A DNA stretch of 16,442 nucleotides from Deltaproteobacteria bacterium UBA6967 (GTDB lineage: Bacteria; SAR324; NAC60-12), in the NCBI GenBank assembly GCA_002450295.1, contig DJYX01000086.1, positions 1,934-18,375 on the forward strand, given 5' to 3'. Under the pieces are notes generated by a model. It ran no database searches. It was not told the origin of the DNA and was given only the letters and a program-made list of their open reading frames with translations. Positions within the stretch are counted from its first letter, which is position 1, and each line of letters opens with the position of its first letter. Positions 1 through 6,378 of this stretch are shown in pieces. A program made the translations under genes and the position numbers.

Positions 1-537
1 AAAGTCATTCGTACGAAGAATTATACTCGTCGTGGTATGGAAGATATCCAAGCGCTGATCGGTATCGGGCTGACACTCGATTGGTACCTGGGAGAGCATG
101 TGACGGTTGATTTTCCATTGCTCAGTAAAAGTACCCTGGGAGGTGGCTTCCGTTATGCTGGGAACTCTTTTGCTCCAGGGATTTCAGTGGATGCTTTCGA
201 TCGGGACTCCGACTATGCCCTGGCTTTTGGTATATCGTGGGAATATGGAGATGAAAACTTCAATCGTACCTACTATGGAGTGAAAGCAGACGATGCCTTG
301 TCAGATCGTCCTGCCTATACACCTTCTGCCGGCTTGATTTCCTTCAATGAAAATCTTCGCTTTGCGGCTCAATTCACTCGCAGTCTGTATTTCTTTGTCC
401 TGCGGTATCGCCGAGTACTCGAAAACAGTGCTGTTCAAGAAAGTCCTCTGGTGGTCGTAAACAAGAACGAAGGGTGGGTTTTTGGAATCATTCTGGCGCT
501 AGCTGCTAGTGATGCTTCGGTGACTCGTAGAAAGTGA
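1..537 (+). CDS. MipA/OmpV family outer-membrane protein, C-terminal part (5' partial)
   Basis: The reading frame is open from base 1, so the gene starts outside the window; about 178 codons remain before the TGA. The piece alternates short hydrophobic and polar stretches like a beta-barrel. It carries the family's late landmark YYGVKADDALSDRPAYTPSAG, in which a tyrosine-rich turn is followed by an 'AYxPxAGL' segment, as in MltA-interacting protein MipA and OmpV. Family members are outer-membrane barrels, MipA being linked to murein hydrolase and synthase scaffolding in E. coli. Oddly, the last residues (ALAASDASVTRRK) do not end in the aromatic residue typical of outer-membrane barrels, so the C-terminus may be extended or altered. 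There is no clear partner gene here. Family assignment is by recognition only; the function is not established. Confidence 0.7.
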   Translation, partial: KVIRTKNYTRRGMEDIQALIGIGLTLDWYLGEHVTVDFPLLSKSTLGGGFRYAGNSFAPGISVDAFDRDSDYALAFGISWEYGDENFNRTYYGVKADDALSDRPAYTPSAGLISFNENLRFAAQFTRSLYFFVLRYRRVLENSAVQESPLVVVNKNEGWVFGIILALAASDASVTRRK

Positions 538-735
538 TTTCTGAAGAGTATTAACTTTTCGGAATTCTTGAAAGGATTTTGTCAGGAGAGATCCGAAGCA
601 ACTTTTGGTAACGTCTCTAGCTGCAGACAAATCCAATCATACCACTCCTACATTCCCTCTCATGTTGTCGCAGAGACCTGTAAAATTTTCAGAGTAGGGT
701 TGATCTCCGAGGCTGCTTCGAAACAGTGATCCAAA

Positions 736-1455
736 TCAAATTGTAGGGAGGGCAGTAGATCGACCTTGTTCAGCAGCATCAATTTCATCTAGTTTAGAGA
801 GTTCCTCCCGATCAAAGTGCTGATCATCCAAGCGCTCTAGATGAGTTTGGGGTCCACAGCGATGACAGGCGATTGGCTGGGCATGGAAGCGACGATCATT
901 TGGATTGGTGAACTCTGCTAAGCAGACTTCGCAGAGTGGAAAGCTACGCATGCTGGTGTTGGCACGGTCATAGGGCAAAGCCTCAATGATCGAGTAGCGC
1001 GGTCCGCAGTGTGTGCAGTTGGTTAGTGGGTAGCGATAGCGGTCAAAAGTTGGCTGGGTAACTTCTTCTAAGCAAGCAGTACAGTTGGCGAGGTCGGGTA
1101 AGACTTGAAAAGCTGAACCATGCAGTGAACTCTCCACGATCTGAAACTCAGCAGGAGGAGAGCTAGTCAAGGCCTCAGAATTTAGAGAGATGATTTGGGC
1201 GATGGTTGGCAGGGCACTGGGCAGGAGTGACTGAAATTCCTGTAGTTGCGAGGGAATTCCCCAAATTTCGACGACAGCCCCAGAACGATCGTTAAAGACG
1301 CTGCCCGTCAGTTTCAGTTCTTTTGCTAGTCGCCAAACGGTTGGTCGAAAACCAACTCCTTGCACACGCCCCTGATAACGCAGACGTATACCGACTTTCT
1401 CTGGCGAACCGTTAGACTTCGAAAGACTGGAGGAGTCTTGATCAGTCAGGCCCAT
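736..1455 (-). CDS. hypF: HypF-like protein truncated to acylphosphatase and zinc-finger domains
   Basis: HypF normally (about 750 residues) makes the thiocarboxamide that becomes the cyanide ligands of [NiFe]-hydrogenase, using acylphosphatase, double zinc-finger, YrdC-like and Kae1-like carbamoyltransferase domains. This 239-residue protein keeps only the first two. The acylphosphatase signature GRVQGVGFR lies at residues 29-37, with the catalytic pair R37 and N55 spaced 18 apart as in the family. The zinc-finger cysteines C125/C128, C147/C150, C175/C178 and C197/C200 match CX2C-X18-CX2C-X24-CX2C-X18-CX2C exactly. The stop comes about 39 residues after the last cysteine. The sequence beyond it in the same frame, and by inspection the rest of the gap, shows no YrdC-like remnant. 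The start overlaps the upstream Rieske gene by 14 nt, suggesting translational coupling. It is either a degraded hypF or a stand-alone protein; it should not carry out the full HypF reaction. Confidence 0.8.
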   Translation of the reverse strand: MGLTDQDSSSLSKSNGSPEKVGIRLRYQGRVQGVGFRPTVWRLAKELKLTGSVFNDRSGAVVEIWGIPSQLQEFQSLLPSALPTIAQIISLNSEALTSSPPAEFQIVESSLHGSAFQVLPDLANCTACLEEVTQPTFDRYRYPLTNCTHCGPRYSIIEALPYDRANTSMRSFPLCEVCLAEFTNPNDRRFHAQPIACHRCGPQTHLERLDDQHFDREELSKLDEIDAAEQGRSTALPTI

Positions 1456-1783
1456 TCACTCTCACTTTGTTCAATTGAACTTCTATGTATTGATCTCGTT
1501 CACGGACTGGAAAGTAGCGCAGGGACAGCTCGGAAGCAAGTGGACAGGCCCCTGACAGTAGGTCAAATTCAAATCCATGATGAGGACAGATCAGCAATCC
1601 TTCTTCGACAGCACTCATGTCCAGTGGCCAGCCAAGATGGGGGCAAACATTTTCAAAGCAGATTATCTGATCTGCGATCTGGGTCAGTAGTAGCGAGTAG
1701 CCATCTTCTTCCCAGAGCAACAGTTTGCCTTTTGTGATCTCATCCAGTTTAGCGATGGGGGTCCAAGAATTGTAGTATTTCAC
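1442..1783 (-). CDS. Rieske-type [2Fe-2S] ferredoxin-like protein
   Basis: A 113-residue soluble protein with the complete Rieske cluster motif: C47-P-H49 with 16 residues between H49 and C66, then C66-P-H-H69-G. The two cysteines and two histidines that ligate a [2Fe-2S] centre are therefore all present. The length and lack of a signal peptide or membrane anchor resemble the small ferredoxin of aromatic-ring dioxygenases and the NirD-type nitrite reductase small subunit, rather than the membrane Rieske protein of the bc1 complex. There is no oxygenase or reductase partner in the window. Its only close partner is the truncated HypF-like gene, which it overlaps by 14 nt on the same strand. The likely role is electron transfer; the partner is unknown. 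Confidence 0.85.
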   Translation of the reverse strand: MKYYNSWTPIAKLDEITKGKLLLWEEDGYSLLLTQIADQIICFENVCPHLGWPLDMSAVEEGLLICPHHGFEFDLLSGACPLASELSLRYFPVRERDQYIEVQLNKVRVNGPD

Positions 1784-1862
1784 ATTGTGGATGAATGCTT
1801 AGTTGGTACTCTACAGCAGTAAAAATATTCTGAGCTTTTAGCACATCAAAAATTAACAAGAG

Positions 1863-2429
1863 ATGTCTGAAATTTCTACGATTGACCGCTCAATGCAAGA
1901 TCGACTGTCCCAAATCCTAACGTTTCTGCAGACAGCTGAATCACTCAAAAGTACATTGAGGAGCGCTCACACTTCCTCTGGTAGACCGGAGAGTGTAGCA
2001 GAGCATACTTGGCGACTCTGTCTGCTTGTGATGGTGCTGGCACCAGAGTTTCCCGAAGTGGATGCCCATCGCTTGATGAAGATCTGTTTGATCCATGATT
2101 TGGGGGAAGCGTTACAGGGAGATATCCCAGCTCCGTTGCAGGATCCCAATTTCGATAAATCTCAAAGCGAGCGGGAAGATCTATTGGAATTGTTGTCACC
2201 GTTGCCGGAATTGCAGAGAGGTGAAATTCTGGAACTCTGGGAGGAATATGAGCAGGCAGCGACCCCGGAAGCAAAATTGGCCAAGGCCTTTGATAAGTTG
2301 GAGACATTGCTCCAGCACACCCAGGGACAGAATCCTCCTGATTTCGACTATGCGTTCAATCTAGACTATGGACGAAGATATACGGAATTGAACGTCCAGA
2401 CTCGTCAACTGCGAGCCTGGATTGATTAG
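1863..2429 (+). CDS. HD-domain phosphohydrolase, YfbR/HDDC2-like
   Basis: A 188-residue protein of the HD superfamily. The metal-binding set is visible: H48 in AEHTWR, H78-D79 in IHDLGE, and D144 in AFDKLE, in the order H...HD...D. Spacing and the E82/D87 context (DLGEALQGDIP) match the YfbR/HDDC2 branch, whose characterised members are metal-dependent 5'-deoxynucleotidases acting on nucleoside monophosphates. Length agrees with the roughly 200-residue family. The protein should be cytoplasmic, as no signal or membrane segment is seen. It is divergent from the Rieske gene across 79 nt and stands alone on its strand. A weak purine-rich stretch (CAAGAG) directly precedes the ATG. Substrate is inferred from the family only. 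Confidence 0.82.
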   Translation: MSEISTIDRSMQDRLSQILTFLQTAESLKSTLRSAHTSSGRPESVAEHTWRLCLLVMVLAPEFPEVDAHRLMKICLIHDLGEALQGDIPAPLQDPNFDKSQSEREDLLELLSPLPELQRGEILELWEEYEQAATPEAKLAKAFDKLETLLQHTQGQNPPDFDYAFNLDYGRRYTELNVQTRQLRAWID

Positions 2430-2473
2430 GAAACTCGCAAGCGGGATGCAGAATCGAGATGAATTGCAGGGGT

Positions 2474-2490
2474 GAGAATAATCTATTCTC
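2474..2490. terminator. Hairpin between convergent genes
   Basis: GAGAATA-ATC-TATTCTC forms a perfect 7-bp stem with a 3-nt loop. It is flanked by G-rich sequence on the left and CCCACCC on the right, which can lengthen the stem with a bulge. It sits in the 83-nt gap between the 3' ends of the HD-domain gene and the amidase gene, where a shared bidirectional terminator would be expected. There is no T tract on either strand, so intrinsic termination is uncertain. Confidence 0.45.
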
Positions 2491-2512
2491 AAATCCCACC
2501 CGTCCGTGATGT

Positions 2513-3955
2513 CTATGGAGTAGACCCAGGCAGGCGTCGTTGTGGATGAATTGATTCGACAGTATAAGCCAAGTCCAGCAATTTCTGATCTGCCCAAGGT
2601 TCAGCAAGTAGTTCCAAGCCAACCGGTAATTCTCCATAAAATCCAGCTGGAACAGAGATGGCAGGCATTCCGGAACAGGCCGCCAAGCGACAGTTGGTCC
2701 CCATCTGATCCTCCCCAATTGGGGAAGCCACATGGCGAATCGAGGGACAGGCCAGTGCATCCAAGTTGTTTTCGGCAAGCAGACGAAGCAAGGCTCGGCG
2801 TACAACCTTGCGCTGTGCCATTTCCCGGTAATAGGTGGGTTCATCTTCACTTCGCATGGCCATCGATTTCTGCGTTCGGAGATCCACTTTGGGATGATGT
2901 TTTCCAGGGGCGAGTAGTTCCTCTAGATCACGGAAGCCCATCTCAGGATTGGCCTGAAGATAGGCGTTCACATCCTGCTTGAAGTCATACGCAGAGACAA
3001 AATAGCCTTCAAGTGGTCGATCCAGAGAAGCCTCCAATTCGGCTGACTCCAGTTCCACAATTTCCCATCCAGCTTTTGCAGACATGGCAGTCAAGGTGTC
3101 ACGGATCACCCCAGCAACGGCTTCATCGCCTTCTTCTCTCTCCATCCACTCACGTAGTAACCCAATGCGAACTTTCTCGCGTGTTTGAAGGTTCGCCAGA
3201 AACTGAAAGTTATGCCCAAAGCTCTCAGCGGTCTGGATATCTTCTGCGTCATAACCAATCATTTGATCGAGCATGACCGCCAAGTCTCGAACTGATTTGG
3301 TGAGTGGTCCTCCAATATCTTGCGTTGAAGATAGCGGAAAAATTCCTCGTCGGCTCATCAGGCCTTGTGTGCCACGTAGTCCGACCAGATTGTTCTGTGC
3401 AGCAGGGATGCGGATCGAACCACAGGTGTCACTCCCCAATCCAGTGACCGCAAAATTGGCAGCCACTGCGGCACCGGTACCACCGCTGGAACCACCTGGA
3501 TTTCTAGTCGTATCGTAGGGATTTCTGGTAAAGCCGTGGCCCGATCCAACATTGGTGATGCCATAGGCAAACTCCTGCATGGTGGTTTTACCGAGCAGGA
3601 CCACCCCAGCGTCCTTCAGCTTGGCAACAAGATGGGCATCCCGACCCGGAGAATATCCTTGGAAGAGGACAGATCCCACGGTCGTCGGCATTCCTTTGGT
3701 CTCGTAGTTGTCTTTCACTAGAATCGGAATGCCGTGTAGCAATGAGCGAGCACCCTGCCGACTCCGTTCTTCATCCAGAGCGGTTGCGTGTTCCAAGGCA
3801 GCAGAGTTGATGGTTTGGATGCTGTTGAGGGCTGGGCCTTGTTGATCGTAGGTAGCAATGCGATCCAGGTAGTACTGGGTCAGTTCAACTGCGGTCAAAC
3901 TCCCGGAGTTCATTGCCTCTTGCAGCGTTTCAATAGATGCTTCTAGCAAATTCAT
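2513..3955 (-). CDS. Amidase-signature family hydrolase
   Basis: A 480-residue full-length amidase-signature enzyme. The Ser-cisSer-Lys triad is in place: K81 in LVKDN, S156 in NPGGSSGG and S180 in GSDTCGSIRIPA. The spacings agree with those known for GatA and peptide amidase (24 residues between the two serines). Such enzymes hydrolyse a range of amides in the cytoplasm. The GSDTCGSIRIPA box followed by NNLVGLRGTQGL and PLSSTQDIGGP is typical of the general amidase branch, which is often misannotated as GatA. No gatB or gatC is nearby, so a role in tRNA amidation is unlikely. The gene lies 111 nt downstream of the GntR-type regulator on the same strand and could be partly co-transcribed with it. 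No signal peptide is seen. Substrate unknown. Confidence 0.88.
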   Translation of the reverse strand: MNLLEASIETLQEAMNSGSLTAVELTQYYLDRIATYDQQGPALNSIQTINSAALEHATALDEERSRQGARSLLHGIPILVKDNYETKGMPTTVGSVLFQGYSPGRDAHLVAKLKDAGVVLLGKTTMQEFAYGITNVGSGHGFTRNPYDTTRNPGGSSGGTGAAVAANFAVTGLGSDTCGSIRIPAAQNNLVGLRGTQGLMSRRGIFPLSSTQDIGGPLTKSVRDLAVMLDQMIGYDAEDIQTAESFGHNFQFLANLQTREKVRIGLLREWMEREEGDEAVAGVIRDTLTAMSAKAGWEIVELESAELEASLDRPLEGYFVSAYDFKQDVNAYLQANPEMGFRDLEELLAPGKHHPKVDLRTQKSMAMRSEDEPTYYREMAQRKVVRRALLRLLAENNLDALACPSIRHVASPIGEDQMGTNCRLAACSGMPAISVPAGFYGELPVGLELLAEPWADQKLLDLAYTVESIHPQRRLPGSTP

Positions 3956-4066
3956 TGGGTTTATCTCACACTTTGCTATTGAAATGCTTAAAAAAATTCA
4001 TGCCTAAGTGAACTGACACAAGAAATTAGTTTTCGGTGCTGTTTCATACATAGAGCGCAGTCAAAA

Positions 4067-4795
4067 TTACACTTCAGCAGTCAGTCGCACTTTTGCGTCA
4101 GATAATAAGTAAAACATCCTTTGCTCTGCTTCTTCTGGTTTCTTGGTGAAAATAGAGTTTGCTACATCCTGATGCAGAGCAAGAGAGGCTTCATTTTGCT
4201 CAGCATCTCGATTGGTAAGACGAATCGAACTAAGCAGTGATGTGAAAATGATACCATCCATTGCGCTAAGAAACTCGTTATCCGTGGCCAGCAAAATAAG
4301 TCGATGAAAATTAGCGTCCGCTTCTACAAAAGCCTCGGCTGAATCGACAGTCTCTCTCATCTTATAAATTGCCTCCTCAATGCTTTTGTAATCTTCTGCC
4401 GTTCCATTTCTTGCAGCTAGTAGGGCTGCTTTGGGTTCAATTACCAATCTGAATTCATGTAGCTGCATCAAGAATTTTCGATTTGGAGGTGCTGATTGAT
4501 GCCAGGCTAAAACGTCATTGTCCAAAATTCCCCACTCCAGCCGATTTTTGACTTTGGTTCCTATCCCGCGCCGTACTTCTAGTAACCCCTTTCCGACAAG
4601 AATTTTCACTGCGTCCCGTATCACGGAGCGACTGACCCGGTATTTCTCTGCAAGCGTCATTTCATCTTCAAGACAGGTACCCTGCGGATAGAGTCCGGCA
4701 ACGATTCTGCGCCCCAGTTCACGGGCAATTTGGGTTGCTAGACTGTGTGTCAGGCCATTCGTCTGAGTCAGGTTGTAGAAAAGTATTTCGTTCAT
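4067..4795 (-). CDS. GntR/FadR-type (FCD) transcriptional regulator, DgoR-like
   Basis: A 242-residue regulator. The N-terminal winged helix-turn-helix spans about residues 17-82, with LAEKYRVSRSVIRDAVKIL as helix-turn-helix and RRGIGTKV as the wing. The C-terminal FCD ligand-binding domain begins near residue 105. The linker LDNDVLAWH resembles DgoR-type regulators of sugar-acid catabolism. Of the usual FCD metal ligands, D160, H164 and H208 are present, but the last expected histidine is L230. The gene is divergent from the enolase-superfamily/sugar-transport operon, the classic layout for a local repressor released by a sugar acid. The candidate operator is the inverted repeat at 5068-5090. 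Target and inducer are inferred from context. Confidence 0.88.
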   Translation of the reverse strand: MNEILFYNLTQTNGLTHSLATQIARELGRRIVAGLYPQGTCLEDEMTLAEKYRVSRSVIRDAVKILVGKGLLEVRRGIGTKVKNRLEWGILDNDVLAWHQSAPPNRKFLMQLHEFRLVIEPKAALLAARNGTAEDYKSIEEAIYKMRETVDSAEAFVEADANFHRLILLATDNEFLSAMDGIIFTSLLSSIRLTNRDAEQNEASLALHQDVANSIFTKKPEEAEQRMFYLLSDAKVRLTAEV

Positions 4796-5029
4796 TCATT
4801 CTCGATTTAAAGGAGTCCACTACTCAAAAAATCTCAGTTTACAGGAATCATAGCGTGGTTTGAAGTCGCTTAGAAGACTTTGATTGTTTGTTCCACCGAT
4901 AAGAGTTTCCCAATTTGCTGTGAAAATATTTTTTTGTGTTTGGTTGTTCATTTTGGAATCAATCAAACTGATGCGTGAAACTAATTTAACTCTTTCGGAC
5001 AGGAGGACCGGCTACCAATAAGCTGTTGT

Positions 5030-5048
5030 AAGTGAATTTTAATCACTT
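5030..5048. repeat. Inverted repeat AAGTGA-N7-TCACTT
   Basis: Six-base perfect arms separated by seven bases, upstream of the probable promoter of the sugar-catabolic operon. It could be a second regulator site. Short arms in an AT-rich region make chance a real alternative. Confidence 0.35.
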
Positions 5049-5067
5049 TTTATTATAAGTATTGTTT

Positions 5068-5090
5068 TATTAAACATCATATGTTTAATA
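5068..5090. promoter_or_regulatory. Candidate GntR-family operator (perfect inverted repeat)
   Basis: TATTAAACAT at 5068-5077 is the exact reverse complement of ATGTTTAATA at 5081-5090, with CAT between. This gives a 23-bp dyad with 10-bp arms. It fills the spacer and overlaps the putative -10 box TAATAT (5086-5091), so a bound dimer would block RNA polymerase. Position and symmetry fit the divergent FCD-type regulator at 4067-4795. The regulator-site link is inferred. Confidence 0.6.
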
Positions 5091-5169
5091 TGGCGAACAA
5101 AACAAGGTGATTGGCGATGTGAACGACGGTTTGAAGCCAAAAACCTGAGCAGAGTAAGAGAGCTACTTC

Positions 5170-6339
5170 ATGAAAATTAAAGAAGTCAAGAGTCACATTC
5201 TCCAATATGACCTTAAGGAAGAGTTAGGTTATTCCCAGCAGTATTATCAGAAAAGGACTGGGCATCTAGTAGAGGTGGTCACTGACGAAGGGATAACGGG
5301 GTGGGGTGAGTGCTTTGGCCCGGGGAATGTGGCTATTGCCAATAAGGTGATTGTCGAGCGGGTGATTCAGCCAATGATCTTAGAGGAAAATCCGCTGAAC
5401 CGGGATGTACTCTGGCACAAGGTCTATAATCTACTTCGGGATCATGGACAGAAAGGAATGCCAATTCAGGCTCTTTCTGGGGTGGATATTGCGCTATGGG
5501 ACATCCTAGGCAAGGTCACGGGGCTGTCAATTTCTAGGTTAATTGGGGGAAGATTTCGAGAACAGGTGCCAGTTTATGGCTACGGGATGATGCTTCGGCG
5601 TGAGAACTTACCAGCACTCATGGATCGCTTTGAAGATGAGGCTGCGGCAATCAAATCCGCGGGCTTTGTCGCGACCAAGATGAAGGTAGGATTGGGGTCC
5701 AAGCAGGATGTGCAGCTCGCAGAGTCGGTTCGACGAGGTGTTGGTGATGATTTTCCGTTCATGGTCGATGCAAATCATTGCTACACAGTAGATCAAGCGC
5801 TCTATGTAGGTCGGGCACTAGAGGAATTAGATGCTTATTGGTTCGAGGAACCCGTTGCCCCAGAGGATTTGGACGGTTACCGAGAACTACGTTCCCAGTT
5901 GAAAATCAACATTGCTGGAGGTGAAGCAGAATTCACACGTTGGGGTTGGCGAAATCTGCTGGAGAAGCATTGTCTAGATATCGCTCAACCGGAAGTGTGT
6001 GCACTTGGAGGAATCTCAGAGTATTTGCGAGTTCTGGCTCTAGCCCAGGCACACTTCACACAGGTGATTAATCATGTGTGGGGCTCAGCCGTCGCGATTG
6101 CAACAAATCTGCAGTTGTTGGCGGTCATTCCACCTCTTCCAGGTGGAATTCATCCGCAGGAACCGATGCTGGAGTTTGATACGACAGACAACAAGTTCCG
6201 CGATGACTTGCTGACCGAACCGCTGAATATTCAGCGCCAGGTCGCAAAGAATGGTGGTTATGTTCCGATTCCAGATGTTCCAGGGCATGGAGCAGAACCG
6301 AATCGTGAATTCTTGGAGCACTTCGCACTGGAAGTTTAG
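5170..6339 (+). CDS. Enolase-superfamily sugar-acid enzyme, D-galactarolactone cycloisomerase-like
   Basis: A 389-residue member of the mandelate racemase subgroup. N-terminal capping domain covers about residues 1-125, followed by the catalytic barrel. Visible active-site features are the KxK motif K170-M-K172, metal ligands D200 (VDANH), E226 (FEEP) and E252 (GGEAE), and general base H302 (INHVWGS). Segments LRDHGQKG, SGVDIALWDILGK, NHCYTV and the C-terminal EPMLEFD...NKFRDDLLTEPL recall the Agrobacterium D-galactarolactone cycloisomerase, which opens galactaro-lactone to a keto-deoxy acid. A related sugar-acid dehydratase is the alternative. The residue that normally pairs with the histidine as Asp (in QPD) is Glu here, E275 in AQPEV. 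Start ATG follows a weak AAGAGAG. First gene of the catabolic operon, 39 nt before the binding-protein start. Exact substrate unproven. Confidence 0.8.
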   Translation: MKIKEVKSHILQYDLKEELGYSQQYYQKRTGHLVEVVTDEGITGWGECFGPGNVAIANKVIVERVIQPMILEENPLNRDVLWHKVYNLLRDHGQKGMPIQALSGVDIALWDILGKVTGLSISRLIGGRFREQVPVYGYGMMLRRENLPALMDRFEDEAAAIKSAGFVATKMKVGLGSKQDVQLAESVRRGVGDDFPFMVDANHCYTVDQALYVGRALEELDAYWFEEPVAPEDLDGYRELRSQLKINIAGGEAEFTRWGWRNLLEKHCLDIAQPEVCALGGISEYLRVLALAQAHFTQVINHVWGSAVAIATNLQLLAVIPPLPGGIHPQEPMLEFDTTDNKFRDDLLTEPLNIQRQVAKNGGYVPIPDVPGHGAEPNREFLEHFALEV

Positions 6340-6378
6340 TCTGCCGGTGTGGTCAACAAACTAATCTCTGGAGGATCA

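Larger units (their letters stand above)
4796..5169. promoter_or_regulatory. Divergent control region between regulator and sugar-catabolic operon
   Basis: This 374-nt stretch has no convincing gene. It separates the minus-strand GntR-type gene from the plus-strand catabolic operon, so it should hold both promoters. Visible elements are an isolated AGGAGG at 5001-5006 that no start codon uses, an inverted repeat at 5030-5048, AT-rich sequence from about 5036 to 5090, and a 10+10 bp inverted repeat at 5068-5090. A plausible plus-strand promoter is TTGTTT at 5062-5067 with TAATAT at 5086-5091 (18-bp spacer), giving an untranslated leader of roughly 70 nt. The -35 match is poor. Confidence 0.55.

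Noticed and set aside
538-735. Decayed 3' part of hypF in the gap
   Set aside because: Reading the minus strand beyond the stop gave no YrdC-like or carbamoyltransferase-like segment that I could recognise.
736-738. In-frame TGA of the HypF-like gene as a selenocysteine or readthrough codon
   Set aside because: The codons after the TGA (about 37 to the next stop) do not resemble the YrdC-like domain, and no convincing recoding hairpin is seen immediately downstream.
1360-1737. Open frame of 125 codons on the plus strand
   Set aside because: It lies antisense across the Rieske and HypF-like genes, which have complete metal-binding motifs; its translation has no recognisable domain and it lacks a ribosome binding site.
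2542-2982. Plus-strand open frame of 146 codons opposite the amidase gene
   Set aside because: The minus-strand amidase has its full catalytic triad and length; the opposing frame is low-complexity shadow sequence.
2513-3955. Amidase as GatA of the tRNA amidotransferase
   Set aside because: No gatB or gatC is adjacent, and the GSDTCGSIRIPA...TQDIGGP pattern fits the general amidase branch.
6349-6378. Upstream GTG start for the XylF-like gene
   Set aside because: GGAGG and a proper signal peptide point to the ATG at 6379; the GTG version would put 10 extra residues before the signal.
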